From assembly GCA_011390515.1 (NCBI GenBank), contig JAABSJ010000015.1:1-50143 (forward strand): DNA of 50,143 bases, in the 5' to 3' direction. Under the pieces are notes generated by a model that saw only the letters and a list, made by a program, of their open reading frames with translations, had not been told where the DNA came from and searched no databases. The DNA is from Oscillatoria sp. (GTDB lineage: Bacteria > Cyanobacteriota > Cyanobacteriia > Cyanobacteriales > Laspinemataceae). The translations under genes and the position numbers were made by a program. This document shows positions 35,205-44,356 of the stretch, in pieces (position 1 is the first letter of the stretch; every line of letters begins with the position of its first letter).

Positions 35205-35867
35205 ATGGGCATTCCTGCATTTGTATTAGCTTCAATTTCTCCGGCGCGTTTGCACCTGTTGCAAAGTGCGGGAATCGAACCGATTGTCTGTCGGAGTGAT
35301 TTTGATGAATCAACGGTGACATCAACGGACCCGGTGACTCTGGTGAATACCCTGGCGCAATGTAAGGCAGAGGCAGTGGTAGCTAAGTTTAGGAATCCGG
35401 GCGATCGCACCGTCACCCCAGAAAAACCCGGCAAACCCTCCCGGGTAGTCGTCTTGGGGTGCGATTCAGTGTTGCAAGTGGATGGGGAAATCTATGGCAA
35501 ACCAGAAACCCCAGCAGAGGCAATCCAACGATGGCAAAAAATGCGCGGGGGTGTGGGTGAACTTTATACAGGTCATGCCTTGTTTGATTTAAACAGCGAT
35601 CGCCATGTAGTGCGCTGCCAAATGACCCGGGTGTACTTTGCCAATATCAGCGATCGGCAAATCGAAAACTATGTGGCAACAGAAGAACCCCTGCGCTGTG
35701 CCGGTTGCTTTGCGATCGATGGCCGAGGCGGACTCTTCGTGGAAAAATTGGAGGGCTGCCATACCAATGTCATTGGCTTAAGTTTACCCTTGTTGCGGAG
35801 TCTTCTGGAAGAACTGGGCTATGATGTCACCGACTTCTGGCCGGATTCAATTCATCGGTCTTTGTAA
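35205..35867 (+). CDS. maf: Maf-family nucleotide pyrophosphatase
   Basis: 220 residues. The Maf signature [16 protein letters not shown] is at the N-terminus. It is followed by FDES, the active-site [16 protein letters not shown] with catalytic-type Asp and Lys, and the conserved C-terminal [24 protein letters not shown]...[14 protein letters not shown]. Maf proteins hydrolyse non-canonical or canonical NTPs to NMPs (house-cleaning) and were first named for septum inhibition. The insertion of ~15 residues at [17 protein letters not shown] before the active-site strand makes it slightly longer than average. The spacer behind it is short. Confidence 0.92.
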   Translation: MGIPAFVLASISPARLHLLQSAGIEPIVCRSDFDESTVTSTDPVTLVNTLAQCKAEAVVAKFRNPGDRTVTPEKPGKPSRVVVLGCDSVLQVDGEIYGKPETPAEAIQRWQKMRGGVGELYTGHALFDLNSDRHVVRCQMTRVYFANISDRQIENYVATEEPLRCAGCFAIDGRGGLFVEKLEGCHTNVIGLSLPLLRSLLEELGYDVTDFWPDSIHRSL

Positions 35868-36094
35868 TGCAGTGCTCTCAGTTGCAACAACCGCAGGGGG
35901 TTAATTGCCTGTGAATTACCCTCCGCGTATGCTTCACCAATTCGATGGGATCGCTCTTTGTAGGTCGGATAGTTGGGTCACCCCCCGCTCCGCAGATGGG
36001 TTCACTAATGAAAAATTAGATGATGGCTTGCAGTCTATGGAGTGAATTATCTAAGTACCCAGGCAACCGCATTCATATTTTAAGGAATTATTCC

Positions 36095-36919
36095 TTAAAA
36101 TATGAATTTTATGAAGCCAATTATTAATCTTTGAATGCCAATAATTCCGATAGCCATTAGTGCTAATAACAGGTAACCACAAACAGTCGAGCATCGGTCT
36201 AATTCTTCTGGTTTTTTCCCCTCTATTTCTTCTGTTTTTAAACGTCCAAGTATTACTCCATCTCGGTTTATCAGCAACAAAAGACTGAAGACAATGGCAA
36301 CAACTAATACCTTGTATTGAAGAACATTGAAATAGAACCAGCTTGCAGAGTTAAATCCCCACAAATTATATTGATTATATTGGTTTTCAAATAAAAATGC
36401 TAAAGCCATTAATGTAGTATAAAGTTTACTAACGTTTGCTTTATTCGGTGGCAAACCAAATCTAATAACAGCGTCGGGATAAATCAGTCCAACAATCCAA
36501 CAGACTAAAAATAAATTCCCCCAGAAAAACGACCCATTCTGGTAAAATACATAACATATTAGCCCCCATATTGCCAATTTAATTAAACTGATAAGAATTT
36601 TAGGATCAGCCTTTTCTGGAGAATCCGGATTCTCTGGATTAGGCTTTTCCACTTCTTCAGGTTCATCACCTGTTATAAGGACGGGTTGTGCTTCAGTGTT
36701 AATGGTTATATTTTTATCGCCTGGAAGATTTGTCTTGATGATCTGGATAATACGGGTACGGGTAATCTTAATAGATTCAATTATTTTGAAGTTTTCCCCC
36801 TCAATTTCGGTTGATTTTTCGTAAGTTTCGGAAATAGAAGTAGTTAAGTTGTCTGATGAAAAACTTTGCACAACCTTACTTAGATAAGTTGAATCTTGAT
36901 TTTTTTCTGATTCATTCAT
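36095..36919 (-). CDS. Membrane protein of unknown function
   Basis: 274 residues. The N-terminal ~105 residues are polar, with a coiled-coil-like part (FKIIESIKITRTRIIQIIKTN) and a Pro/Glu/Asp-rich linker. Then come four or five hydrophobic segments (108-126, 131-150, 167-177, 198-218, 247-272). AAAGGCA-type upstream sequence gives only a weak ribosome-binding site. Base composition is clearly AT-richer than the surrounding genes, suggesting acquisition by transfer. No family was recognised. It lies just left of the islet bounded by 80-bp direct repeats and may belong to the same accessory region. Confidence 0.6.
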   Translation of the reverse strand: MNESEKNQDSTYLSKVVQSFSSDNLTTSISETYEKSTEIEGENFKIIESIKITRTRIIQIIKTNLPGDKNITINTEAQPVLITGDEPEEVEKPNPENPDSPEKADPKILISLIKLAIWGLICYVFYQNGSFFWGNLFLVCWIVGLIYPDAVIRFGLPPNKANVSKLYTTLMALAFLFENQYNQYNLWGFNSASWFYFNVLQYKVLVVAIVFSLLLLINRDGVILGRLKTEEIEGKKPEELDRCSTVCGYLLLALMAIGIIGIQRLIIGFIKFIF

Positions 36920-37025
36920 TTTTTATTTGCCTCTAATAATCTTCATTTCCTCAGATGTCAATCCATACAGATGAGTAATAATGGATGAGTTCAGAAACCT
37001 ATATGGATAGAGTTATGGTTTCACT

Positions 37026-37105
37026 ATAACCCAAACAAGCGGTATAACATTCTGGAGATTTCCTTAAATTTCTGAATGTCTTGTTGTTGCAGCGTTTCAG
37101 TCCAT
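37026..37105. repeat. 80-bp direct repeat, left copy
   Basis: From ATAACCCAAACAAG to CAGCGTTTCAGTCCAT. The right copy at 40084-40163 has the same length with roughly nine mismatches and near identity in the last 55 bp. The two copies bracket a cluster of antitoxin-like genes. The remaining spacer (36920-37249) shows no gene. Confidence 0.8.
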
Positions 37106-37249
37106 TCAGTTCCGTGCAAGTCAGACAAGCGGCCTCGCTAGGGATTGCAGTAGGAGGGTCAGAATAGGCACTCCAGCTTTTATCATGGGGTTGGGGTGAA
37201 GCGGCAAAGGGTGACCGTTTGGGGGCGTGATTCTTCGAGGCGATCGCCT

Positions 37250-37510
37250 CTAAAACTTTGGTGATAGCTCTGCATCAATGCCTTCCCACATTTGTGAAAG
37301 GGGCATAATCTGTCCTGTCAAGGCTTCCCGTAAGCCCTGCCGAATACCTTCTATGGCGATTTCCGTAGGGGTCTCATCCGGGTCTTCCTCGCCTTCTTCA
37401 ATCATTAAGACGATGACGCGGACTCGCTGAGGCTTGGTCACTTCCAGAGAGCGATCGAGGGTGAGTTCTCCATTCTCGTTAATTGTGGCTGTGGTTTCAA
37501 TTGCTTTCAT
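37250..37510 (-). CDS. RelN-family antitoxin-like protein
   Basis: 86 residues. The N-terminus MKAIETTATINENGELTLD followed by RVRVIVLMIEEGE matches small cyanobacterial antitoxins annotated as RelN-type. The centre PTEIAIEGIRQGLREAL is helical and would contact a toxin. No RelE/ParE-type toxin is adjacent; the next gene to the left is 330 bp away and encodes the unknown membrane protein. It therefore appears to be an orphan. The weak ribosome-binding region does not help choose the start. Confidence 0.6.
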   Translation of the reverse strand: MKAIETTATINENGELTLDRSLEVTKPQRVRVIVLMIEEGEEDPDETPTEIAIEGIRQGLREALTGQIMPLSQMWEGIDAELSPKF

Positions 37511-37616
37511 GGTGGGTGATGGAGTTGTTGAATTGGGAGCTATTTCAAGCTATTTTAAGTTTAGTCTAGGGATTGACTTCAAGCAGCCTCCTCCGTCATC
37601 TTTGGGATGTCGGTGG

Positions 37617-37952
37617 TCAGTTCGCCGGTGAAGGCTTTCTGCACAGACTCGGCTTGTAATGCTCTGAGCCATGTGGCTGATTTTTGGCTTCAAAATACTC
37701 CTCTAGGTTGACCTGACAAACTTTCGCATACAAAACCACCGGATCGATATCTGCCCCATTGTCCCAACAGATAGTACCCAAGTCTGGATTAACGGTGACT
37801 GTAGCAAAATAAGCTGGATCGCTCAAGGGTGCAAATATGCCGGTAAATTCAATGATTTCTGTCATGTTTATTACTCCCTGAACCTCATCTTCAAATTTTA
37901 GATAAAGTTCATATCCTTCTAACGTTCGGGCCTCAATAATATCTTTCAACAT
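37617..37952 (-). CDS. DUF2442 family protein
   Basis: 111 residues. DUF2442 features are LEGYELYLKFEDEVQGVINM, then GIFAPLSDPAYFATVTVNPDLGTICWDNGADIDPVVLYAKV in order. The C-terminal ~25 residues (AKNQPHGSEHYKPSLCRKPSPAN) extend beyond the usual end of the family and look like read-through into spacer DNA. The gene begins 2 bp after the DUF4160 stop, forming the frequent DUF4160-DUF2442 pair, which is suspected to be a toxin-antitoxin-like unit. The biochemical activity of either protein is not established. Confidence 0.8.
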   Translation of the reverse strand: MLKDIIEARTLEGYELYLKFEDEVQGVINMTEIIEFTGIFAPLSDPAYFATVTVNPDLGTICWDNGADIDPVVLYAKVCQVNLEEYFEAKNQPHGSEHYKPSLCRKPSPAN

Positions 37953-37954
37953 GA

Positions 37955-38215
37955 TTATTCTAAGGGTTCGATTTTGTTAAGTTCTGCATTTTGTCTGGCT
38001 AGTTCCCAGTTATCCATCAGTTCAGATTGATACAGGGCCGCCCATTCAATCACCAGTCCTAATGCTCTGGGTTTGAGTTGTCCTTCTAGCAGGGTTAGGG
38101 TCTCGATAGTAATTAGGGCTTTTTGTTGACCATAACGCACATGAAAGTGTGGTGGGGCATGGTCATTATAGTACATCGTAATCACCATGCCAAAAAAGCG
38201 GCTAATCTCTGGCAT
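37955..38215 (-). CDS. DUF4160 family protein
   Basis: 86 residues from ATG 38215; an in-frame GTG at 38218 precedes it. AAGGAGG lies at better spacing from the ATG. The family signature is MPEISRFFGMVITMYYNDHAPPHFHVRYGQQKALI in order, i.e. ISRFFG.VI.MY..DH.PPHFHV, with conserved aromatic and His residues. DUF4160 proteins are small and regularly sit in front of a DUF2442 gene, as here, with a 2-bp gap. A toxin-antitoxin-like role is suspected from this neighbourhood but not proven. Confidence 0.85.
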   Translation of the reverse strand: MPEISRFFGMVITMYYNDHAPPHFHVRYGQQKALITIETLTLLEGQLKPRALGLVIEWAALYQSELMDNWELARQNAELNKIEPLE

Positions 38216-38262
38216 CACGTTACCTCCTTAAAATGTCAAAATCCACCTAGCTTTTTGATGCC

Positions 38263-38472
38263 TCAAGCCGTTTGAGGAAGCGGTTGATAGTGCAGTTGCA
38301 TCACTTGATTTGCCCTTAACGTTTCTAAAGCGTAGGTTCTCCCCTGAAGGTCTACGAATTCGACCTCAAATACATCGGGTTCGTAAACTTCAATAATCGT
38401 ACCGACTTGACCTTTATGAAGGTTGAAGTCAGGTAAGTTTTCGGTTAGGGCAACGACATCTAAAAGTTTCAT
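38263..38472 (-). CDS. DUF4926 family protein
   Basis: 69 residues from ATG 38472; the longer frame to 38502 adds an unsupported MKTRPPLNFR. The signature is MKLLDVVALTENLPDFNLHKGQVGTIIEVYEPDVFEVEFVDLQGRTYA in order, a small beta-barrel-like family. DUF4926 genes occur beside DUF6883 or toxin-like genes in cyanobacteria, and the function is unknown. It stands 45 bp upstream of the DUF4160 start on the same strand. A truncated second copy of its first 15 codons is at 38906-38958, so local duplication has happened. Confidence 0.78.
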   Translation of the reverse strand: MKLLDVVALTENLPDFNLHKGQVGTIIEVYEPDVFEVEFVDLQGRTYALETLRANQVMQLHYQPLPQTA

Positions 38473-38618
38473 CCTAAAGTTTAATGGTGGCCTGGTTTTC
38501 AACGGTGCGGTGAATGTTTAAATGGCTATAATTTTTAGGCTTCTCTCCATTTTTTACTCCCTCCTAAGTTGGGATATTTTCGGAAAATCTCTCCCTCATT
38601 TTGCCCGAGAAACATAGC

Positions 38619-38864
<246 letters not shown>

Positions 38865-38905
38865 TTATATCAACTAAAAGTATCAGAAATTTTGATGCGG
38901 TAATC

Positions 38906-38958
38906 TCCTTAGAATCACGTAAATTTTCGGTCAAGGCCACCCCATCTAAAAGTTTCAT
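38906..38958 (-). pseudogene. Truncated DUF4926 gene fragment
   Basis: ATG at 38958 begins MMKLLDGVALTENLRD-like codons (MKLLDGVALTENLR) and matches the start of the intact DUF4926 gene (38472), then diverges after ~15 codons into unrelated sequence. It directly precedes the DUF2281 gene. Confidence 0.75.
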
Positions 38959-39003
38959 CATTGCTGCCATGAAAATCAACTACAGAATTGATGGTTCATT
39001 TTC

Positions 39004-39243
39004 TCATACTACCTCTAAAATTTGTGGTTGGGGTAAAGGTCTATTCTCTGCTCCATAACTTTCAATCAGCAATTCCAGCACCTCCTGAGCATTTTTGAGG
39101 GCTTCCTCGTAGGTCTCTCCATCCGTAAAATAGCGCTGAATTTCTGTAGCAAATTCTGGCAATTCTACCAGATAAGCTCCATCCACTTCAGACCAAACAA
39201 TATTAACCCGATACTTAAGTTGTGATTGGGGTAAACATCTCAT
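39004..39243 (-). CDS. HicB-like antitoxin
   Basis: 79 residues from ATG 39243; the frame is open to 39345 and overlaps the Uma2 stop. The partial RNase H-like HicB fold is seen in YRVNIVWSEVDGAYLVELPEFATEI, then YFTDGETYEEALKNAQEVLELLI. The upstream open part encodes LTLDEALKNTRSVLELM, a remnant copy of the same C-terminal helix. That suggests a former tandem duplication with loss of the first copy's body. No HicA toxin gene is next to it. Regulation of the missing partner or of a distant HicA is possible. Confidence 0.7.
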   Translation of the reverse strand: MRCLPQSQLKYRVNIVWSEVDGAYLVELPEFATEIQRYFTDGETYEEALKNAQEVLELLIESYGAENRPLPQPQILEVV

Positions 39244-39287
39244 TAGTTCCAGCACCGATCGCGTATTTTTGAGCGCTTCATCAAGAG

Positions 39288-39872
39288 TCAGCCTGTTTCT
39301 TCTTGAGTCGCCGATCGCAAAAACTCTCCCACTAAAATGATGCAATCAGGAAACGCAAGCGGCGCGATCGCATCTTGCTCGGTTAGCTTTTGTTCCGAGC
39401 GATAGCCGTCTTGCCTTGGTTCTCGAAACACATATAGGCATCGTTCCTGCACATCCAAAATCCAATACTCTTGAATCCCAGAGCCGCCATATACCGGAAC
39501 TTTTAGATCTCGGTCTCGCCGCAGGGTGCTATCGGCGACTTCTATTAACCAAAAGATTTCTGTTGGTGTGGGGTGATGATCTTCATAGTCCAATGGGTCA
39601 ATGTGGGCGATCGCAATATCCGGCTCAGGTTCAGAAAAATCGCTCAACTGCACCGGGTCTTGAAACCGTAGCAACGCCCGCCCCCTCAACCGTTGCGACA
39701 AAGCCCGATCAATTCGGGTAACTGCCGCACTATGCGCCGTTCCCTTTGCTGCCATTGTGTAAAGTTGCCCCTCAATCAATTCCACCCGCTCGGAAGGGGC
39801 CAAAATTCCCACTTCTACCATGCGGTGATAATCCCGAACGCTCAGAGAGCGAAGTTCAGCGGCGATCGTCAT
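39288..39872 (-). CDS. Uma2 family (DUF820) putative endonuclease
   Basis: 194 residues. The Uma2 pattern is complete: SVRDYHRMVEVGIL, RVELIEGQLYTMAAKGTAHSAAV, the core EPEPDIAIAHI...PTEIFWLIEVADSTLRRDRDLKVPVYGGSGIQEYWILD, with Asp, Glu and Lys in place, and a C-terminal DCIILVGEFL. The start ATG 39872 is preceded by AGGAGGTTGAGGCT, a good site. It is the rightmost complete gene inside the 80-bp-repeat-bounded islet and differs from the other two Uma2 genes in the window. The role is unknown. Its 3' end overlaps the long HicB frame. Confidence 0.9.
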   Translation of the reverse strand: MTIAAELRSLSVRDYHRMVEVGILAPSERVELIEGQLYTMAAKGTAHSAAVTRIDRALSQRLRGRALLRFQDPVQLSDFSEPEPDIAIAHIDPLDYEDHHPTPTEIFWLIEVADSTLRRDRDLKVPVYGGSGIQEYWILDVQERCLYVFREPRQDGYRSEQKLTEQDAIAPLAFPDCIILVGEFLRSATQEETG

Positions 39873-40083
39873 AGCCTCAACCTCCTGAAATGTTCCCGAA
39901 TCGTTACTTCTATTTTGGCACTTTCGACTTTTTTAAAACCTAAATCTAGGCGATCGGCCTCAAATCCTGCACCTACTCGCTAAAATAAGCCGGACATCAA
40001 ATCCGCAGAGAGGTTAAGGGGCTGACGCAATGCTCAAATCAGTGATGAGGTCTGCAAGGTGGCTGGACTCATTGTTATTAGAA

Positions 40084-40163
40084 TAACCTGAACAAGCCAG
40101 CTAATATTCTGGATATTTCCTTAAATTTCTGAATGTCCTGTTGTTGCAGCGTTTCAGTCCATG
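40084..40163. repeat. 80-bp direct repeat, right copy
   Basis: ATAACCTGAACAAG to CAGCGTTTCAGTCCAT, the partner of 37026-37105. It lies 14 bp before the palindrome at 40177. The remaining spacer (39873-40294) holds nothing else supported. Confidence 0.8.
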
Positions 40164-40176
40164 TCAAAAAATTTAC

Positions 40177-40223
40177 GCTTAAATGTAGAGGCGAGAAAGC
40201 GAATCGCCTCTACATTTAAGCGT
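40177..40223. repeat. Palindrome CGCTTAAATGTAGAGGCGA / TCGCCTCTACATTTAAGCG
   Basis: 19-bp perfect arms (40177-40195 and 40205-40223) with a 9-nt loop. The inner TGTAGAGGCGA is shared with the 46-bp palindrome at 34192-34237. Confidence 0.85.
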
Positions 40224-40294
40224 TTAATGTTAAAAATTGCGTAAGTCCTGTGAGAAACCATCTCTAAGTGATGCAGAAACCCTCGGACTAGAGA

Positions 40295-41344
40295 TTACAA
40301 AACTCCTTGATTCAGAAAGTTTTGAATTGTATTGTCAACCTCCAGGATATTTTTCTCGGTTTTTTCTTGATTCAGATTATTTCGACGGGGGTCGTTTTTT
40401 GGATTCATTTTTCCAAATTTTTGTAGGCAATACTGAGATACTTGCGGAGAAACCAGACGTAGTAAAATCCACTTTCCTAATAGGCGCTGAACTTTTTTAT
40501 CTAACAAAATGGGGGGATGAAAGCGAATGGCTTTTTGCAAATTTTCCCATCCGGTTTGGAGTTTTTCTGCATCGGGGGTATGGGTGACGCAGATGCGGGC
40601 TAAATATTGATAGGTATTGGCTAAACTATGAGTTTTCAGTCCTTGCAGTTCTGGTGGTGCGTTGGCGAAGGCGCGATCGATGACCATGAGGCTATATTTT
40701 TCCATGACATCAATTTTAGAGGCCATTGATGTGGCGGATTGTCGATAGAGGATTTGATACTGAGGGACGACTACAAACGGCCATTTCGCTGCCACCCGTA
40801 ACCAATATTCCCAATCTTCGATGGATTTCAGGGTGCGATCGAACAGTCCCACGGATTCAATGGCTGATGCACGCAACATCACATTTGACCCTGAAGTAAT
40901 GAAATTCCCCACTAACAATCGGGGGTAAACATTCCCTTCGATATAGGAGGGAAAATCTTTACTAAAGGATTTCCCTTCGCTATCCATAAAGCAGGTCCAG
41001 CTATAGGCGAGTCCTGCTTTCGGATTTTGTTGTAATGCAGTAACTTGGCGTTCTAATTTATCTGGCGTCCATAAATCATCTGCATCGATAAAAGTAATAA
41101 ACTCCCCTGTTGCGCGAGCAATTCCCCGATTTCTGGCTTCGGGTAATCCGCCATTTTCATAGGAGAATACTTGCAGTCTGGGGTCTGGAAATTCTTCGAT
41201 GACTTGTAGGGTATTATCGGTAGAACCATCATTAATAATAATCAGTTCAAAATCAGAAAAAGTTTGGTCTAAAATGGAATCGAGGGTTTCTCGAATGGTT
41301 TTGGAAACATTATAAGCCGGAATGACGACAGAAACTAATGGCAT
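40295..41344 (-). CDS. Family 2 glycosyltransferase
   Basis: 349 residues. The GT-A fold is complete: VVIPAYNVSKTIRETLDSIL, IINDGSTDNT (nucleotide binding), GLPEARNRGIARATGEFITFIDADD (DxD-type metal site) and a lipid/acceptor region SIEDWEYWLRVAAKW with the ED...W motif. It transfers a sugar from an NDP-donor, probably to a cell-surface polysaccharide or glycolipid. The C-terminal ~100 residues are helical, with a polar tail (KNDPRRNNLNQEKTEKN). Acceptor and donor are unknown. The type I phosphodiesterase gene lies 559 bp upstream on the same strand, across an element. Confidence 0.93.
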   Translation of the reverse strand: MPLVSVVIPAYNVSKTIRETLDSILDQTFSDFELIIINDGSTDNTLQVIEEFPDPRLQVFSYENGGLPEARNRGIARATGEFITFIDADDLWTPDKLERQVTALQQNPKAGLAYSWTCFMDSEGKSFSKDFPSYIEGNVYPRLLVGNFITSGSNVMLRASAIESVGLFDRTLKSIEDWEYWLRVAAKWPFVVVPQYQILYRQSATSMASKIDVMEKYSLMVIDRAFANAPPELQGLKTHSLANTYQYLARICVTHTPDAEKLQTGWENLQKAIRFHPPILLDKKVQRLLGKWILLRLVSPQVSQYCLQKFGKMNPKNDPRRNNLNQEKTEKNILEVDNTIQNFLNQGVL

Positions 41345-41514
41345 GGTAGTTTACCCCTCCCTAACATTGTTTTGATGAATGACGGTTTTTTTAAGGTGAC
41401 TGAATTAAGCGGTCAATGGAATTCATGGAAGTTGATGATATAAGCTAGAGTTGCCTAAAGTTCAATGATTTTTCGGTTAATTTTCAAACTCCTTTTCTGA
41501 TGGGTTTTGACTGA

Positions 41515-41554
41515 GTTCATCCCCCAAAATTTTCTGGCATTTTGGGGGATGAAC
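41515..41554. repeat. Inverted repeat GTTCATCCCCCAAAA / TTTTGGGGGATGAAC
   Basis: 15-bp perfect arms with a 10-nt loop, between the glycosyltransferase and the phosphodiesterase genes. No T-run follows on either strand, so a terminator role is not clear. Confidence 0.75.
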
Positions 41555-41662
41555 TATTTTGGGGAAGTAAACCGGGGTTTGGATGTGGAAAATAGCTGGG
41601 ATTCCTGGAGGTGGACTCTCCGATGGGGTGTTAATGGAGGCGGTATGCGGTCCAGTTTGCAC

Positions 41663-41849
41663 CTAGGGAACTCCGAACAATAAACTCTTCAAAATCTTTT
41701 AGAAGAGATCCCCCCAACCCCCCTGATTATCCCCCTCCCGTCCCCCTTAAGAAGGGGGAGGCCAGAGGAATAAATATTTAGTTCCAGGGGGGCTTGAATA
41801 ATTCTACCCAACTTCTAATGCAGAATTTTTTTTATGCAAATCCCCTAGG
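41663..41849. mobile_element. MITE-like element, family A-prime, copy 2 (expanded core)
   Basis: Ends TAGGGAACTCCGAA and CTTCTAATGCAGAATT...CAAATCCCCTA match the element at 7501-7615. The middle has gained the CCCTCCCGTCCCCCTTAAG...AAGGGGGAGGCCAG segment seen also in 30620-30755. The rest of 41345-41903 has no gene. Confidence 0.7.
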
Positions 41850-41903
41850 GGAGTCGAGGGGATGAAGGGTGGCAATGGTCCTATCCCTGGCGATGGCAAT
41901 GGG

Positions 41904-43565
41904 TTAGCGAACCACTGCGGGTTGATTGATTAGAGGTTTCCCTTCGCAAAAGTCAGGAATGGGTACTTCTAATAAGGCTAATAAAGTGGGGGCTAAATCT
42001 AAAGAATGGCCGAAAGGCAAGGTAGAACCGGGTTGAATATTTGGTCCTGCTAGGGCTAAAAATCCATCGGACCGATGAGATCCGGTGCGATTAAAGGGAA
42101 CGGGTCCAATTCGTCCAATTTCGGGACTTTCTACGGTATCACTGGCGCATTTATCCTGCCAGATAATCACTAAATCGGCATCGGGTAGTTTGGGGTCGGA
42201 ATCGGTGGCAGTCTGGCGAGTCCGCACTACATTTTGGACCATTGTTTCCCCGGTTCGGGAGTCTTTGAGGTGCGATAATTTTTCGGTAATTTCATCACAA
42301 ATGGTATTGTATTCCGAGGGGTCAACGATGCCATTGGGTTCCCGTCCTTTTAAGTTAATCCGGATATATCCTTCGGAGAAACTGGGGAGGGCAAAGGCTT
42401 TCATGCGGGGCCATGCGGGTTGATACCAACAGGGGGTTTGGAAGAATAGGCGATCGCCTTTTTTCTGCATTTCAAAGGGCGAAATCAAATCCTGTTCAGG
42501 TTCGGAACCAAACAGGGGTTCAATCCGGCTAAAGATTTTCGTGGGGAGGGTTCGCCGCAAAAATCCTCGCAATGGATTGCGATCGCCCTTCAGACTCCAG
42601 AGGGTTCCCATAAAGCCCCGTTTTGCCCGTTCTCCGACAATCAGTCCCCCAGGAGTTTGACCCATTTTCCCCTCTGCTAATCCCACTTTTCCGGGGAAAT
42701 TCCACCGATATAAAAACTCGGGTAAAAACACCATACTGGGCAAATCCATGTTGTTAAAGTCCATGCCATGTGCCGCAAAGACAACCACATTGGCATTCTC
42801 TGGCGCAGCGCTTAAAATCTCGCCAATGGCTGTATCAATGGATTCAAAAATCGCTAACAATGGGTCTCCCGGATAGCGATTTGCCATCAGGGGATAGAGG
42901 GGATGTTCCGGTTGACTTAAGTGCCAAAAACAATGTCCGGCAGAGTGGGTTTCTCCAAAAATGGTTAACAAGAAATCCCAGTTTTCCTGTTGGAGTAACT
43001 CTTTACAAATCTGCCCGCGCCGCTCAATTCCGATTTGTAGTTTGTTCTGAAGTTCCTGGAGGGCCGGAATATCTAAGGTACTGGCAAAATCTTTATGTAA
43101 GGTTGGATGTTCCCCATGTTTGGCGATGATGTCAGATAGAAAGGATTCGGGTTTGGAATGGGTGGGGGTTTGGGGGGAATGGGCTCCCCAGGCTAATCCT
43201 TGGACGCCATTGACCTGACTGCTCAAAGGAGCTTGGGGCATATCAAAGACTGCTACTCGATAATCATCTCCTAGGGCATAAAAAGGTTGATATTCGGCAA
43301 AATCGTAGGCTTCTATGGGGTCTACATCATAGCTTCCTTCCCGCAGTTTCACGGGGGCCCAATAGCCGGTTTTTCCTGGAGAAGCTCCGGTTAAAAAGGT
43401 GGTCCAAGGAGTTTCGGCTCGATAATAATCAAAGGTTTTGAGTCGTCCGTAAGCTCCGCGATCGCGCAATTTTTGTAAGTTTTTTAAATGACCTTGCGCC
43501 ATCCATTTTTCCAGCAGATTCGGGTCTCCGGCATCCAATCCAATGGCGATAACAGGATTTCTCAT
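41904..43565 (-). CDS. Type I phosphodiesterase/nucleotide pyrophosphatase family protein
   Basis: 553 residues. It belongs to the alkaline-phosphatase-like superfamily: N-terminal metal motif VIAIGLDAGDP, the nucleophile Thr in RAETPWTTFLTGASPGKTGYW, a later metal site VVFAAHGMDFN, and the C-terminal SHRSDGFLALAGPNI plus FGHSLDLAPTLLALL, which supply the final His and Asp ligands. No signal peptide is present, so it probably acts in the cytoplasm. Substrate class (phosphonates, nucleotides or phosphoglycerol-type) cannot be determined. It shares its strand with the GT2 gene downstream. Confidence 0.88.
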   Translation of the reverse strand: MRNPVIAIGLDAGDPNLLEKWMAQGHLKNLQKLRDRGAYGRLKTFDYYRAETPWTTFLTGASPGKTGYWAPVKLREGSYDVDPIEAYDFAEYQPFYALGDDYRVAVFDMPQAPLSSQVNGVQGLAWGAHSPQTPTHSKPESFLSDIIAKHGEHPTLHKDFASTLDIPALQELQNKLQIGIERRGQICKELLQQENWDFLLTIFGETHSAGHCFWHLSQPEHPLYPLMANRYPGDPLLAIFESIDTAIGEILSAAPENANVVVFAAHGMDFNNMDLPSMVFLPEFLYRWNFPGKVGLAEGKMGQTPGGLIVGERAKRGFMGTLWSLKGDRNPLRGFLRRTLPTKIFSRIEPLFGSEPEQDLISPFEMQKKGDRLFFQTPCWYQPAWPRMKAFALPSFSEGYIRINLKGREPNGIVDPSEYNTICDEITEKLSHLKDSRTGETMVQNVVRTRQTATDSDPKLPDADLVIIWQDKCASDTVESPEIGRIGPVPFNRTGSHRSDGFLALAGPNIQPGSTLPFGHSLDLAPTLLALLEVPIPDFCEGKPLINQPAVVR

Positions 43566-43933
43566 GAGTTTACCTTGATAGATACTAAATAAGTTGACAG
43601 TGGATTTGGCGATTGCCTCAATCGCCCGGTTTTAAAAGGAGGTTATCAATCTCCTGAAGTTGCATCCCCGGATTTTTTCAAAGGTTATGGGATTCCCTAA
43701 AGCAGAAATTATTCAGGGTCTGCTAGAGTTCAATACCCAATCTTCTGAATCTTTATAATCACTCCAGTTCACCTTGAGTAGATTAACTGGATTTCCGGAC
43801 TCAGTGATACAGCATTCAGTGGCGATCGCCAAACGTTCCTGATTCTAAAAGCCGTTTGATGAGTCTCCGGTGAGTTTTCCTAAAAACGGCTACAAATTTT
43901 CCTGGGACTATTTGGCGATCGCTTTGACTTGAA

Positions 43934-44195
43934 TTGGGAGCATCTCAATTTTGCCTAAAAACCGATCTGATCTCTCCCCCCTGTCCCCCTCTCCACCTCT
44001 CCGGTTGCCCTCTCTATAGAGGAGAGGGAGAATAAGGAGATTTTTTTATTGCTGGAGGGGGGAATAAATCCCTTTTTCCCCTGTACAGTAAAGACATTTA
44101 TTTTTTATACCTCCCTCTCCTCGTAGGAGAGGGCAACCGGAGAGGTGGGAAGGGGGACAGGGGGTTAGCTCTCTTTTCAAAATTGAGATGCTCCC
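43934..44195. mobile_element. Composite inverted-repeat element with GGGAGCATCTCAATTTTG ends
   Basis: TIRs TTGGGAGCATCTCAATTTTG (43934-43953) and CAAAATTGAGATGCTCCC (44178-44195) are near-perfect reverse complements. Inside, CACCTCTCCGGTTGCCCTCT on the left and AGAGGGCAACCGGAGAGGTG on the right form a second, longer inverted pair. About 262 bp, no coding capacity: a MITE candidate distinct from families A to C. Confidence 0.75.
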
Positions 44196-44196
44196 G

Positions 44197-44356
44197 TTGA
44201 ATTCAATCAGTCGGCAGGATAGCTGATTTATTCCAAGTTTATCATTGGCTAGAGTTAAGCAATTGTAGGGTGGACAATGCCCACCTACTTTAACTTGAAT
44301 TCAATCAGTCGGCAGGATAGCTGATTTATTCCAAGTTTATCATTGGCTAGAGTTAA
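44197..44356. repeat. 62-bp direct repeat (two copies)
   Basis: Copies 44197-44258 and 44295-44356, both TTGAATTCAATCAGTCGG to AGAGTTAA, are identical over the compared length. They are separated by a 36-bp spacer including GTAGGGTGGACAATGCCCAC, a relative of the palindrome at 34239. Confidence 0.85.

Noticed and set aside
35268..35285. T-loop-like GGGAATCGAACC suggesting a tRNA
   Set aside because: It lies inside the maf coding sequence, with no acceptor or anticodon stems around it.
40237..40587. Rightward 116-codon frame over the 3' end of the glycosyltransferase
   Set aside because: It is antisense to the GT2 reading frame and has no start signal.
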